Assembly (NCBI RefSeq): GCF_002288635.1
Contig: NZ_NRSW01000001.1
Coordinates: forward strand, 4,216,020-4,280,019
Source of the DNA: Mucilaginibacter sp. MD40
Lineage (GTDB): Bacteria; Bacteroidota; Bacteroidia; Sphingobacteriales; Sphingobacteriaceae
Length of the DNA: 64,000 nucleotides
Direction: 5' to 3'
The notes under the pieces are model-generated. The model saw only the letters and a program-made list of their open reading frames with translations. It had not been told where the DNA came from and did not search any database. Position numbers and translations under genes: made by a program. Below are positions 54,692 to 64,000 of the stretch, in pieces (position 1 is the first letter of the stretch; each line of letters starts with the position of its first letter).

Positions 54692-57448
54692 ATGTTTAAA
54701 CTTTTTGCCTGTTTTCTCTTGTTATTTATTTCCGCGTTCGCTTTGGGTCAGCAGTTACCTAAAGACGCGGTAATGAGCAAAACTTTCGGAGCAGCAGGCA
54801 TTAACAGTAAGTTTAATGGTGAAACTGTATACCTTTTAAAAACTAACGGTTCCGGACCGGCTATACCGGGAACTAAAATTTTAAGGCGCCTGGCCTATAA
54901 CTATTACATTGTATCTGCTAAAGGCACACTTAACAGTACCTATGGGGTTACAGTAAGCCCTGCAAATCCTATCTGGAAAGCCGACGACAACCTCATTTAC
55001 GCTTACCAACACTCACCGCAGAAAAAGGTGGAGCTGACGCTGGCAACCAGGCAAAAAAATACAACGTTGGCATATACAACTGTTAAAGTAAAACTCGCAG
55101 ATCTTCCGCAGGTATTAAGCGATACCACCATTGCAGCGGCCACATTAGTAAGAAAACCCCATACCGAACTCACTATTAATGATCTTGATTTGGGCGAAAA
55201 CAACATTGATGCTATAGCTGCTTTGTACCCCACTATCAATGGCAGCGGTGTAAGAGTAAGTGTTAAAGAAGAGCAATTTGATAAAGAAGACCTTGACCTG
55301 CTGGGCCGCACTTTTAAATCTATCGACCTGCCCGAAAACAGCTCTGCCCACGCTACCATTATGGCTACGCTCATTGGTGGCAGCGGTAATTCTTTCATTA
55401 AAGGCAAAGGAGCTGCTCCTGAAGTAAGACTGACCTCATCAGATTTTTCCCGCCTGTTACCTGATACCATTACCGCTTTCAGGAATTTCGGTATTGGCTT
55501 ACAAAACCATTCTTACGGAACGGGTATTGAAAATTTTTACGGCATAGAAGCCGCCGCTTATGACCAGCAAACCTATGAAAACGACACCCTGATGCATGTT
55601 TTTTCGTCGGGTAATATCGGCACCACTACGCCTAATACGGGTGTTTATTCAGGCATTGATAATATGGCCAACCTCTCGGGCACATTTAAACAGGCAAAAA
55701 ATGTATTGGTGGTAGGCGGTACCGGCTTAACCGGCATACCTGAAGACCTTAGTTCATCCGGTCCGGCTTATGATGGCCGTGTGAAACCCGAACTGGTTGC
55801 CGACGGCGAAGATGGCACATCCGGCGCGGCCGCGTTGGTTACCGGCAGCGTGGCATTACTAAAACAAGCTTACCAATCAAAATATCATCAGCCCGCGCCA
55901 TCGGCACTGATCAAAAGCATACTCATCAATACTGCCGATGATGTTGGTAATCTCCATGTTGATTTTAAAACAGGCTTTGGCAAACTTAACGCGCTGGAAG
56001 CACTTCGGAGTTTAAACGCCGGAGATTTTAAGACTGGTATATTACGTCAGGATATAGTAGCCAGCTATCAAATAACCGTTCCTACTAATACTTACTCATT
56101 TAAAGCTACCCTTGCCTGGGCCGACCCTGCCGCAGATCTTAATGCGGCTGCCGCGCTGGTAAACGATCTTGATCTCACCATCACCGGACCTGATGGAAAA
56201 ACATATCAGCCCTGGGTTTTGAGCAATTATCCATCAGCGGATTCACTGCGTGCACTGGCAAAACCGGGCCGCGATTCGCTTAACAATGTAGAACAGGTAA
56301 CGCTGCAATCGCCGCAGGCGGGTGTTTACACCATCAATATTTATGCAAAAACGATAAAGAACGGTAACCAGTCATTTTTTGTCAGTTACCAAACCCGTGC
56401 AGCCGGCCAGTTTGAGTGGATTGCGCCAACAGCATTAAGGCCATTAATTCCCGGTGAAGATGCCTATATAAGGTGGCAACATACCTTCACCAATGTAAAC
56501 GGCATACTTAGTATCAGTTATGATAAAGGGCAAACCTGGCAGCAGCTTTCGGGCGCGGTTAATCTCAACCAGGGTGACTATAAATGGCAGGCACCCGATG
56601 CCTTTACCCAGGCAAGGATAAAAATGCAGATCGGTAGTAATATCTTTACCAGTACCGATTTTGTGATCTCGGCCCCGCGTAGCCTGCAGGTAGGCTTTAA
56701 CTGCACAGATGGGCTACTACTGCACTGGAACCCACAGCCAAATGCAATGGGTTATCATATCTACACCATTAACAATAATCGTTTACAACAGCTTTCATCC
56801 GTTACAGATACCTCCATTATTATCCCGCCACAATTGCAAACTTCAAAATACTACGCTGTAAGCGCCGTAGGCAATGGCTTTGAAGGTATAAAAAGCTATA
56901 CCATAGATGCTACCGCGCAGGGAGTAGGCTGCTATGTTAAAACCTTACTGGCTGCACCGCTCAACAAAACTCAAATTACACTTGACCTATCTATAGCCAG
57001 TACCCAGGGACTGGCATCGGTAACATGGCAAAGGCTTACCGGCAAGGATAATTACACTACCATCGGCAAATCCAACATAACACCTGGTGCTTTTAATTAC
57101 AATTTTGTTGACACCAGCCCCCAGGCAGGTCTTAATTATTACAGGGCGGTTTTAAATAAAACAGATAACAGTACCATAACTACAGATACGGCAAGTGCCG
57201 TACTATTACAAACCGACCAGTTTACCCTTTATCCTAACCCTGTAAGTACCCAACTCAATATCCTCGCCGGCGACTCAAAACCGTATACCTTCACCTTATA
57301 TGATATGGCTGGCAAAACGGCTTTTCATACCACTTTCAATAATTACGAAAATCACCTCACTATACCAGTTATCCCCGGCATATACGTTGGAGTTATCACG
57401 CTTAATGGTAAAACTTTACTTACAAACAAAATTGTTAAGTTACCGTAA
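54692..57448 (+). CDS. S8 serine peptidase with T9SS type A sorting domain
   Basis: A 918-residue secreted subtilase-like protein with a signal peptide (1-20, ending ALGQ) and an S8 domain (about 180-440). His220 (SSAHATIMATL), Asn308 (FSSGN) and the nucleophile Ser377 (DGTSGAAALV) are in place. The expected Asp of V-x-D-x-G is replaced by Glu193 in VSVKEEQFD, so activity needs checking, although Asp197 is nearby. Ig-like domains follow (about 560-820). The C-terminal 75 residues (FTLYPNPV to KIVKLP) are a T9SS type A sorting tail, which makes it a client of GldKLMN. Confidence 0.9.
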   Translation: MFKLFACFLLLFISAFALGQQLPKDAVMSKTFGAAGINSKFNGETVYLLKTNGSGPAIPGTKILRRLAYNYYIVSAKGTLNSTYGVTVSPANPIWKADDNLIYAYQHSPQKKVELTLATRQKNTTLAYTTVKVKLADLPQVLSDTTIAAATLVRKPHTELTINDLDLGENNIDAIAALYPTINGSGVRVSVKEEQFDKEDLDLLGRTFKSIDLPENSSAHATIMATLIGGSGNSFIKGKGAAPEVRLTSSDFSRLLPDTITAFRNFGIGLQNHSYGTGIENFYGIEAAAYDQQTYENDTLMHVFSSGNIGTTTPNTGVYSGIDNMANLSGTFKQAKNVLVVGGTGLTGIPEDLSSSGPAYDGRVKPELVADGEDGTSGAAALVTGSVALLKQAYQSKYHQPAPSALIKSILINTADDVGNLHVDFKTGFGKLNALEALRSLNAGDFKTGILRQDIVASYQITVPTNTYSFKATLAWADPAADLNAAAALVNDLDLTITGPDGKTYQPWVLSNYPSADSLRALAKPGRDSLNNVEQVTLQSPQAGVYTINIYAKTIKNGNQSFFVSYQTRAAGQFEWIAPTALRPLIPGEDAYIRWQHTFTNVNGILSISYDKGQTWQQLSGAVNLNQGDYKWQAPDAFTQARIKMQIGSNIFTSTDFVISAPRSLQVGFNCTDGLLLHWNPQPNAMGYHIYTINNNRLQQLSSVTDTSIIIPPQLQTSKYYAVSAVGNGFEGIKSYTIDATAQGVGCYVKTLLAAPLNKTQITLDLSIASTQGLASVTWQRLTGKDNYTTIGKSNITPGAFNYNFVDTSPQAGLNYYRAVLNKTDNSTITTDTASAVLLQTDQFTLYPNPVSTQLNILAGDSKPYTFTLYDMAGKTAFHTTFNNYENHLTIPVIPGIYVGVITLNGKTLLTNKIVKLP

Positions 57449-57557
57449 CATAATATCGTCACAGTTAGTCTAAACTGTAATTTTAACACTTTTTAACATG
57501 TCGTAATTTTTTATTACTAAAACTTTAGTTATATATTGCGACATCAAATCCTAAGTA

Positions 57558-60392
57558 ATGAAAATCACAATTACGGCACTGGTATTATTCCTGTGCTCTT
57601 TAACCGCGCTTGCGCAGCAATCGCCCTATGCTATTAAGGGTATAGCTGCAGACAGCGTTGCCAATGCCAAGTTGGCCAACACCTCCATCAGCGTACTTAA
57701 CGCTAAAGACTCCACCCTCCGAAAATTTACCCGCGCCCGGTCTGACGGCTCTTTCAGCATCAACGGACTTGGTAAAGGCAAGTTTATCCTGCTGGTAACC
57801 TACCCTGGCTACGCCGATTACGTAGAGCCGTTCTCGCTTGATTCGGTAAAAACTACCCGCAATTTCGGTAACATTAATATGAACCTGAAATCGCGCTTGT
57901 TAAAAGAAGTAATTGTGAAGGGTACCGTAGCGGCCATTAAAATTAAAGGCGATACTACAGAATTTAATGCCAAAGCATTTAAAATAGAACCTAACTCAAA
58001 AGTAGAAGATCTGCTTAAACAGCTGCCCGGTATACAGGTAGATAAAGATGGGAAAATAACTGCCCAGGGGCAATCAGTCCCTAAAGTATTGGTTGACGGG
58101 GAAGAATTTTTTGGTGACGACCCTACCCTTGTTACCAAAAACATACGTGCCGATATGGTTGATAAGGTGCAACTCTATGATAAAAAGAGCGACCAAGCTA
58201 CTTTTACCGGGATTGACGACGGCCAAAAAACCAAGACTATCAACATTAAATTAAAAGAGGACAAAAAGAACGGATATTTTGGTAAAGTTACAGGCGGTGT
58301 CGGTACAGACGATTTTTACGAAACCCAGGCTTTGTTTAACAAATTCAGGGGGAAAAAGAAATTCTCTGCCTATGGCACTATAAGTAATACAGGAAAAATA
58401 GGTTTAGGATGGGAAGATAATAATAAGTTAGGTACCCAGGAGGGTATGAGCTTTGGTGATAACGGGGACATCTATATTTCGGGCAGTGGCGATGATCTGG
58501 ATTCATTCGATGGGCATTATAACGGCCAGGGTATACCAATTGCCCGTACCGGAGGGGTACATTATGATAATAAATGGAATAGCGATAAACAGTCTATCAA
58601 CTTTAACTATAAGATTGGTTCATTAACTGTTGATGGCCAGCGTACTTCACTTTCCCGTAATACCCTTTCAGATTCGCTTGTCATTGGCAACAATTCTGAC
58701 GAAACCAGTCATAACTTCATGTTCAGGCAAAAGGCTGATGCTACCTACCAGGTTAAACTGGATACTACTTCAAATTTAAAAGTAACGGTTGACGGCACCC
58801 TGAAAAACTCTGAAACCAACACCACAGATAAATCATCTACTTTCAGGAACGACACCCTGGTAAACAACCAAAACAGAAGGCTGGATAACAAACTCGACGG
58901 TAAAATTTTCAACGCGACAGTATTTTATAACAAGAAGTTCAAAAAACCGGGCCGCACTTTCTCCGTAAACATCACTGGCGGTGTTAATGAAAGTAAGGCA
59001 CACGGTAATCTTTACTCACAGATCAATTATTTTAATTCAACCGGTACAGGTAAAGACAGTACCAAACTGATCGATCAGTTTAAGACCAACGATCTCAGGG
59101 GATCTAACTTCCTTACTAACATTACTTATACAGAACCTTTAAGTAAAGCGCTATCATTAGTATTTAATTATGGTATTAGCATTAATAACAGTAACGCCGA
59201 CCGTAAATCATACAGTCAATCGGCCCCGGGGAACTACAATGTGCTGATAGATTCTTTAAGCAGCGATTACAAATTTAACCAGTTTAGCAACCAGGTGGGT
59301 GCCATATTTAATTATAAGAAGGGTAAACACACCCTTAATTTTGGTACGCGTGTGGCCGATCTGCGCTTTAAGCAAATTGCCACCTTTATGCAAAGTGGTT
59401 CATCGGTTGATAATATTCTGGAGCGGCATTTTACCAACTGGAATCCGCAGTTAACCTATCAGTTCCGTTATGCGTCACAAGGCTCATTCAGGTTTAGTTA
59501 TAATGGAAGCCAAAATCAACCAAGTATTGACCAGATACAGCCGGTACGCATTAACAACGACCCGCTGAATATTACTATCGGTAACCCTAACCTTAGCCCG
59601 TCTTTCAATCACCGCTTTAACGTTAACTTTAATAATTATAAGGTATTAAGCGAGCAATATGTGTCATTATATAGCGGCTTCACTTTTACTCAAGACCCTA
59701 TTGTAAATAACATCACCACCAGTACAGCTACGGGTAAAAACACTTTTGAGTATGAAAATCTTTCAGGTAAAACACCGCTCAATTACTATGGAGGCCTGTA
59801 CATGGGGCGTAAAACCGGTGTTTGGGGCATTAACGCAGGAGCTTCGGCAAACGTGAATGGCGCAGTGTATTATAGCTTTAAAACCGATGATCTTTCGGGG
59901 AAACGCTTAAACCGCACTTCATCTAACACCATCAACACACAGTTACAGCTAAGTAAATACGTGCAAAAGAAATATTCTTTTGATCTATCGGCAGGGCCGA
60001 TGTACAACACAGGGCAGTCATCATTAAGCCCGAATATTAATAACAACGGCTATGGTTTTAGCGCTAATGGCAGCATGAGCTTTTACCTGCCTTTTAAATT
60101 TCAAATTGGAACGGATGGTAACTATAGCTACCAGGCAGCCACGCAATCCTTGCCTGACGATTTCAGGCAGTTTATCTGGAATGCACGGATCAGTAAATCA
60201 TTCTTCAAGTCTGAAAACTTAAAGTTGATGCTTTCAGGCAACGACCTTTTAAACCAAAATTCGGGCTTTAATCGTAATTCAAACGGTACCAATTACAGCG
60301 AAACTCGTTCGGTTACTATTAGAAGGTACTTCCTGTTTTCGGTAATATGGGACTTTAATAAAATGGGCGGCGGAGCGCCTGCAAAAAAATAA
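57558..60392 (+). CDS. Outer-membrane beta-barrel protein with carboxypeptidase-regulatory-like domain
   Basis: A 944-residue protein with a signal peptide (1-19), an N-terminal CarboxypepD_reg-like domain (about 22-115, KFTRARSDGSFSINGLGKG) and a plug-like segment (VEDLLKQLPGIQV and GEEFFGDDPTL). The C-terminal two thirds form a barrel of the outer membrane beta-barrel family (PF14905-like) ending FSVIWDFNKMG. It may transport an unknown ligand without SusD. It is followed after 1 nt by the GLPGLI gene, a frequent partner in this phylum. Confidence 0.86.
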   Translation: MKITITALVLFLCSLTALAQQSPYAIKGIAADSVANAKLANTSISVLNAKDSTLRKFTRARSDGSFSINGLGKGKFILLVTYPGYADYVEPFSLDSVKTTRNFGNINMNLKSRLLKEVIVKGTVAAIKIKGDTTEFNAKAFKIEPNSKVEDLLKQLPGIQVDKDGKITAQGQSVPKVLVDGEEFFGDDPTLVTKNIRADMVDKVQLYDKKSDQATFTGIDDGQKTKTINIKLKEDKKNGYFGKVTGGVGTDDFYETQALFNKFRGKKKFSAYGTISNTGKIGLGWEDNNKLGTQEGMSFGDNGDIYISGSGDDLDSFDGHYNGQGIPIARTGGVHYDNKWNSDKQSINFNYKIGSLTVDGQRTSLSRNTLSDSLVIGNNSDETSHNFMFRQKADATYQVKLDTTSNLKVTVDGTLKNSETNTTDKSSTFRNDTLVNNQNRRLDNKLDGKIFNATVFYNKKFKKPGRTFSVNITGGVNESKAHGNLYSQINYFNSTGTGKDSTKLIDQFKTNDLRGSNFLTNITYTEPLSKALSLVFNYGISINNSNADRKSYSQSAPGNYNVLIDSLSSDYKFNQFSNQVGAIFNYKKGKHTLNFGTRVADLRFKQIATFMQSGSSVDNILERHFTNWNPQLTYQFRYASQGSFRFSYNGSQNQPSIDQIQPVRINNDPLNITIGNPNLSPSFNHRFNVNFNNYKVLSEQYVSLYSGFTFTQDPIVNNITTSTATGKNTFEYENLSGKTPLNYYGGLYMGRKTGVWGINAGASANVNGAVYYSFKTDDLSGKRLNRTSSNTINTQLQLSKYVQKKYSFDLSAGPMYNTGQSSLSPNINNNGYGFSANGSMSFYLPFKFQIGTDGNYSYQAATQSLPDDFRQFIWNARISKSFFKSENLKLMLSGNDLLNQNSGFNRNSNGTNYSETRSVTIRRYFLFSVIWDFNKMGGGAPAKK

Positions 60393-60393
60393 C

Positions 60394-61167
60394 ATGAAAA
60401 ATTTAATACTAACCATTATAGCTTCGTTGTTCTGCAGCAGCATATTCGCCCAAACCAACGCGCATTTCACCACCTCGGGCACTATTGAATATGAAAAACG
60501 CGTAAACATGTACGCGATCATTAAGAAACGTATGGGGGATGACGAAGGTAGCTTTGGCGCGCAGGCGTTTGAGAACTACAAGAAAACTCAACCACAGTTT
60601 AAAGTATTAAAGAGCACCCTCACGTTTAGTAATAACAAGACTTTGTTTACGCCCGCAGCTCCTGCTGAAAGCAACAACAGCTGGTTTAGCGATGTCCCGG
60701 AGGGTTTGCAGGGCAATACCGTTTATACCGATTTGAGCACCAACATTAGTACCAGCGCAAAGCGTGTTTTTGAGGAACAGTTTTTAGTAAAGGATACCGT
60801 GCGTAAGATCAACTGGAAAATTACGGATGAAACCCGCGAAATTGCCGGCTATAATTGCCGCAGGGCCAACGCGGTTATTATGGATTCTGTTTATGTGGTC
60901 GCTTTTTATACAGATGAGATACCCCTATCTGGCGGGCCGGAATCATTTACGGGTTTACCAGGGATGATATTAGGGGTAGCCATGCCACATGATAATATTA
61001 CCTGGTTTGCTACCAAGGTAACCGACCTACCCGTATCTGAAAATCAATTAAAAATACCTGCCAAAGGTAAAGCAACGGATTACAAAGGCTTTGTAGCTAC
61101 CATGAAAAAAGTGATGAAAGATTGGGGTACCTGGGGGCAATCATACCTGAAGAGCTTTTTATTATAA
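60394..61167 (+). CDS. GLPGLI-family protein
   Basis: A 257-residue exported protein with a signal peptide (1-19, ending FAQ). The family motif is FTGLPGMILGV (about 187-197) within a beta-barrel-like lipocalin or LolA-like body. Conserved segments around EQFLVKDT and RANAVIMDSVYVVAFYTDEIP fit. Its function is unknown; the family (TIGR01200) is Bacteroidota-specific and travels with TonB-like or carboxypeptidase-regulatory barrel proteins. It is coupled to the barrel gene (1 nt gap). Confidence 0.88.
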   Translation: MKNLILTIIASLFCSSIFAQTNAHFTTSGTIEYEKRVNMYAIIKKRMGDDEGSFGAQAFENYKKTQPQFKVLKSTLTFSNNKTLFTPAAPAESNNSWFSDVPEGLQGNTVYTDLSTNISTSAKRVFEEQFLVKDTVRKINWKITDETREIAGYNCRRANAVIMDSVYVVAFYTDEIPLSGGPESFTGLPGMILGVAMPHDNITWFATKVTDLPVSENQLKIPAKGKATDYKGFVATMKKVMKDWGTWGQSYLKSFLL

Positions 61168-61184
61168 TTCCTATCTCCTATTCC

Positions 61185-62048
61185 TTATAACAGCCGCATG
61201 CTTTTTAAGTATGCGGCATTTTTTTGCGCGCTTTGTAAAGGCGTTTCGTTATGATAGCGGCTCTGTTCCACAAAGAAAAATTCCATGCCATTATCCTCGC
61301 CTGCTGCAATAAACTTAGGGAAGTTAATAATACCTTCTCCCAGGTCACAGGCAGATTCTTCTTTGCTGCCGGCGGGTAAGCGCTTCTTCAGCACATCGCG
61401 CATATGTGCCAAGGTGAAACGGCCCTTATATTTTTGCATGTAGGCATAAGGGTCGGCACCCTCTGTAATGGCATAGTACACATCCATCTGGTAATCTACA
61501 AGTGCTTTATCGGTATTATTTAATAATACATCAATAGGTAATTGTCCATTAACCGCTTTGTACGGATAATCATGCGGATGGTAACCGAACCGCAATCCGT
61601 GCTTTTTACAGATAGCTCCCCGTTGATTAAAATCTTCCGCAAATCGTTTAAAGGCGTCAATATCTTTCTGCGGGCCTAACCAGGGGCACACCAGATATTT
61701 CATACCGATTTCTGCCGCCTGCCCGGCTAATCTGTCAAACTCCTGTAGACTGCAGGGGTTATAGTGACTGCTGATCAACTCTAAACCAAAACTACCGGCA
61801 AGTTTCTTGAAATCTTTATGGCTATATCCCCAAAATATTCCCTTATCGCTACCATAACTTTCTATTTGCTTGTAACCCATAGCACCAAGCAGCTTAAGCG
61901 TACCAGCCGGATCGCGCTCCATATCTTCTTTTACCATGTATAGCTGCATACCTAAGGCAGGCTTCTTATGGGTAATATTCGCCATGGTCGGTGATACTGC
62001 CAGTGCAGCTAACATGCCGCCGGTTTGGATAAAGTTTCTTCTGTTCAT
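61185..62048 (-). CDS. Tat-exported sugar phosphate isomerase/epimerase
   Basis: A 287-residue TIM-barrel enzyme with a Tat-type leader (Arg3-Arg4 in MNRRNFIQTGG and a hydrophobic run). Barrel segments such as LGMQLYMVKEDM, YHPHDYPY, VDYQMDVYYAITEG and FFVEQSRYHNE fit AP2/xylose-isomerase-like sugar isomerases. The metal site likely uses Glu and His in these segments. The substrate is unknown. It follows the Gfo/Idh/MocA gene by 42 nt, a pair common in sugar or inositol metabolism. Confidence 0.84.
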   Translation of the reverse strand: MNRRNFIQTGGMLAALAVSPTMANITHKKPALGMQLYMVKEDMERDPAGTLKLLGAMGYKQIESYGSDKGIFWGYSHKDFKKLAGSFGLELISSHYNPCSLQEFDRLAGQAAEIGMKYLVCPWLGPQKDIDAFKRFAEDFNQRGAICKKHGLRFGYHPHDYPYKAVNGQLPIDVLLNNTDKALVDYQMDVYYAITEGADPYAYMQKYKGRFTLAHMRDVLKKRLPAGSKEESACDLGEGIINFPKFIAAGEDNGMEFFFVEQSRYHNETPLQSAQKNAAYLKSMRLL

Positions 62049-62090
62049 GCGTTAATCTTTTAGGGTCCTTAAAAGTTATATTAATCAGAA

Positions 62091-63278
62091 TTACAGGTCC
62101 CTTACAATTACTTCACCGGTCTTTTTATCCTTGAGAATAAGTTTACGGTCGCCGTGGGGTAGTATTTCTTCCTTAATGAGGTAGTATTGCTCATCAAACT
62201 CAGCAAATTTATTACCGCTGTTATCTTCTTTTCGTCCCCTCCAGTCATCAATTATTACCGGCTCCCATAACCCACTTTTGGTTGATGCGTAGGCTGCATC
62301 GATGATGGCATTCACCACGTAACCATCATAAAAAGTTTCAAAAGCTTCGCGCTTTTGCTCAATGGCTTCAAACATATCGGTAAACATGTGATTGTAGCCC
62401 AGTTCGTTTACCTCATCGCCGACAGGGAATAACCACCCAGTGTTACTTTCCGCTTTTTCGGCTACATAACCACCCTCTTTACCGGTGCTAAACATGTCAA
62501 ACCCAGTACGCAGAAAGTTATTGATCCATATGGTGCCTTCTGTACCCATTACCTCATCGCGCAAGTCCATACCACCTCTAAAGCACCAGCTTACCTCAAA
62601 CTGGCCAATAGCACCGTTAGCATATTTCACCATACCTATAGCGTTATCTTCGGCATCTATTGGATGTACCTGCGTAGCTGCCCAGCACATCACCTCAACC
62701 GGGCGAACATCCTTACCAATATAGTTGCGGGCAATTTCAATACAATGGCAACCCAAGTCCACAATGGCACCACCGCCACTCTGCTCTTTATTCCAAAACC
62801 AATTACTATGAGGGCCGGGGTGCGCTTCGCGGCTTTTGGCCCAAAGAACGCGGCCAAGGCTGCCGCCTTTAACACTCGCTAAAGATTTGTTGAACTTAGG
62901 CGTATAACAAAGATCTTCCAGGTAACCGCCCATAACCCCGGCCTGCTCCACCATATCCAGCATTTGTTTAGCTTCGGCAGCAGTACGGCCCAATGGTTTG
63001 GTGCATAACACGTGTTTACCAGCTTTAGCGCAAGCTTCAACCGCGGTAAGGTGAAGGTCATTAGGCAGCGAAATTACGACTACATCTATCTCCGGGTGAT
63101 TTACTACCTCTTCCAGGTTATCGCTATAAATAGGTAGCCCATAATCGGCTGCGAATGTCTTAGCCTTTTTAATATTGCGTGAATAAACCGCATGAAGCTT
63201 ATCAATACGCCTATGACCGATCAATGAATCCGCATAAAACCTGGCAATAAAGCCCGAGCCGAGCATTGCAATTTTCAT
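62091..63278 (-). CDS. Gfo/Idh/MocA-family oxidoreductase
   Basis: A 395-residue NAD(P)-dependent oxidoreductase. The N-terminal Rossmann domain has the glycine motif MLGSGFIARFYAD (about residues 5-17) and CTKPLGRTAAEA (the conserved Lys-Pro). The C-terminal dehydratase-like domain has DLGCHCIEIARN (with the conserved His). The substrate is probably a sugar or inositol. It is co-oriented with the isomerase and lies upstream of it. Confidence 0.86.
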   Translation of the reverse strand: MKIAMLGSGFIARFYADSLIGHRRIDKLHAVYSRNIKKAKTFAADYGLPIYSDNLEEVVNHPEIDVVVISLPNDLHLTAVEACAKAGKHVLCTKPLGRTAAEAKQMLDMVEQAGVMGGYLEDLCYTPKFNKSLASVKGGSLGRVLWAKSREAHPGPHSNWFWNKEQSGGGAIVDLGCHCIEIARNYIGKDVRPVEVMCWAATQVHPIDAEDNAIGMVKYANGAIGQFEVSWCFRGGMDLRDEVMGTEGTIWINNFLRTGFDMFSTGKEGGYVAEKAESNTGWLFPVGDEVNELGYNHMFTDMFEAIEQKREAFETFYDGYVVNAIIDAAYASTKSGLWEPVIIDDWRGRKEDNSGNKFAEFDEQYYLIKEEILPHGDRKLILKDKKTGEVIVRDL

Positions 63279-63350
63279 AAAATAAAAGGGAATGGTTTAT
63301 GCCGTTAAGATAACGGTAGCAGGGCAGATATGCAAGTATGGGGCAAAGAC

Positions 63351-63773
63351 TTAATCCTGGATATTAAGTTTGTTACTTTCAATAAAATCTTTAATAGCTG
63401 ATACAGCTTCATTGCTTTTATTATCCAGGTCTAAGTCGTTTATTGATTTGAGGTAACCAACCAGTTTTTCTGTTTTATTCGCATCTGTTACGGCGAACCC
63501 CATAAGCCATTGCTCAAAACTTTTTTCGGGCGTAGACCGATCAACCAACGTGATGATATTCTTGTGCCTTTCATCGGCTTGTATACGCTTGTACAACGCA
63601 TCAATAAAATTATCCTTACCTTCTAATAATTGTATAAATGTACCTTCAGAATAAAGTAATACGCCTGAAATCTTGAGTGCTGCATTATGTATACGCGAAC
63701 TGTGCAGAATATCAAGCAGCTGATTTTCGTGCATAGGATATGCCGATTTACTTACATAGACAATAGTTTTCAT
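63351..63773 (-). CDS. BLUF-domain blue-light receptor
   Basis: A 140-residue protein that is nearly all BLUF domain. The flavin-contact residues match: Tyr6 (IVYVSKS), Asn30 (RIHNAALK), Gln48 (GTFIQLLEG), Trp89 and Met91 (FEQWLMGF). FAD is held noncovalently, and light changes the Tyr-Gln hydrogen bonds. There is no output domain, so it must signal by contact with another protein. The start at 63773 fits the domain; an in-frame ATG at 63851 would add 26 unlikely residues. Confidence 0.93.
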   Translation of the reverse strand: MKTIVYVSKSAYPMHENQLLDILHSSRIHNAALKISGVLLYSEGTFIQLLEGKDNFIDALYKRIQADERHKNIITLVDRSTPEKSFEQWLMGFAVTDANKTEKLVGYLKSINDLDLDNKSNEAVSAIKDFIESNKLNIQD

Positions 63774-64000
63774 GGTATACGTAGATGCCTCAATATTAAT
63801 AAAAATATTTTGGCAGGCAAACTTTTCTTGGCAGGAAGAGCAGCAAATCACCTATTTGTGACAATCAGATATCTTCTAAAATAGCTTTATCAGATATTGG
63901 AGAAATATAGTCCTACGTATGATGGGGTTATGGTTTGAATTTTATCGAAGGATATGCGTGCAGTTAGTAACTGAAAAAAGTTTCTGACGCAAAAAAGCCC
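63774..64000. other. Intergenic end of window
   Basis: 227 bases upstream of the BLUF gene with no convincing gene, promoter or RNA. The window edge prevents judging the final bases. Confidence 0.4.

Noticed and set aside
57461..57485. A weak hairpin ACAGTT / AACTGT after the S8 peptidase
   Set aside because: Only 6 bp with a loose T tract, too short to call a terminator.

Overview
The window is a chromosomal stretch of a Bacteroidota bacterium, most likely family Sphingobacteriaceae (Mucilaginibacter or Pedobacter-like). Supporting evidence: a complete gldK-gldL-gldM-gldN set for the type IX secretion system (T9SS) and gliding motor, a SprE/PorW-like lipoprotein, a secreted peptidase with a T9SS type A sorting tail, a GLPGLI-family protein, DUF4286 and DUF4271 proteins, and promoter boxes of the Bacteroidota form TAnnTTTG. 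No tRNA, rRNA, CRISPR array, prophage or insertion sequence was seen.

Layout. 1-2.1 kb: end of an SGNH hydrolase, an NTF2-like exported protein, a YdeI-type protein and a block of palindromic repeats. 2.2-7.5 kb: topoisomerase IV subunit A, a GH35 beta-galactosidase and a DUF4142 lipoprotein. 7.7-11.1 kb: histidine degradation (ftcD, hutH) with a MarR regulator that overlaps hutH and has a near-perfect operator in front of it. 11.2-17.8 kb: a secreted basic-secretory-protein peptidase and an ATP synthase operon (atpZ, an atpI-like gene, atpB, E, F, H, A, G) without atpD and atpC. 17.8-25 kb: sprE-like gene with a frameshift in an A8 run, PBP1A and uvrC. 25-31.8 kb: gldK-L-M-N, then hemD and a DUF4271 membrane protein. 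31.8-43.4 kb: an AT-rich orphan, hemW, a fasciclin protein, a tandem pair of JmjC-like cupin proteins, a GNAT plus argE-like pair, a SnoaL-like protein, a PfkB sugar kinase and a VWA/MoxR ATPase pair. 43.5-46.3 kb: a metallophosphoesterase, UbiA-like and methyltransferase operon. 46.4-50.6 kb: an operon encoding an S9-peptidase-like lipoprotein, a histidine kinase and a response regulator. 50.7-64 kb: a TPR protein, DUF4286 and rfbC, a HEIGH metallopeptidase, a T9SS-exported S8 peptidase, an outer-membrane barrel and GLPGLI pair, sugar isomerase and oxidoreductase genes, and a BLUF photoreceptor.

How the genes connect. SprE/PorW and GldKLMN are parts of one secretion and gliding machine, and the S8 peptidase near 56 kb carries the tail that this machine recognises. 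The ATP synthase supplies or uses the same proton gradient that powers GldLM. The most unusual locus is the S9-like lipoprotein at 48.7-50.6 kb. Its catalytic Ser is Gly and its catalytic His is Ala, and it is the first gene of an operon with a two-component system, so it looks like a pseudo-peptidase serving as a ligand-binding partner of the sensor. Other points of interest are the frameshifted sprE, a set of genes whose promoter box ends exactly 4 nt before the start codon (predicted leaderless mRNAs), the tandem cupin duplication and two families of palindromic intergenic repeats.
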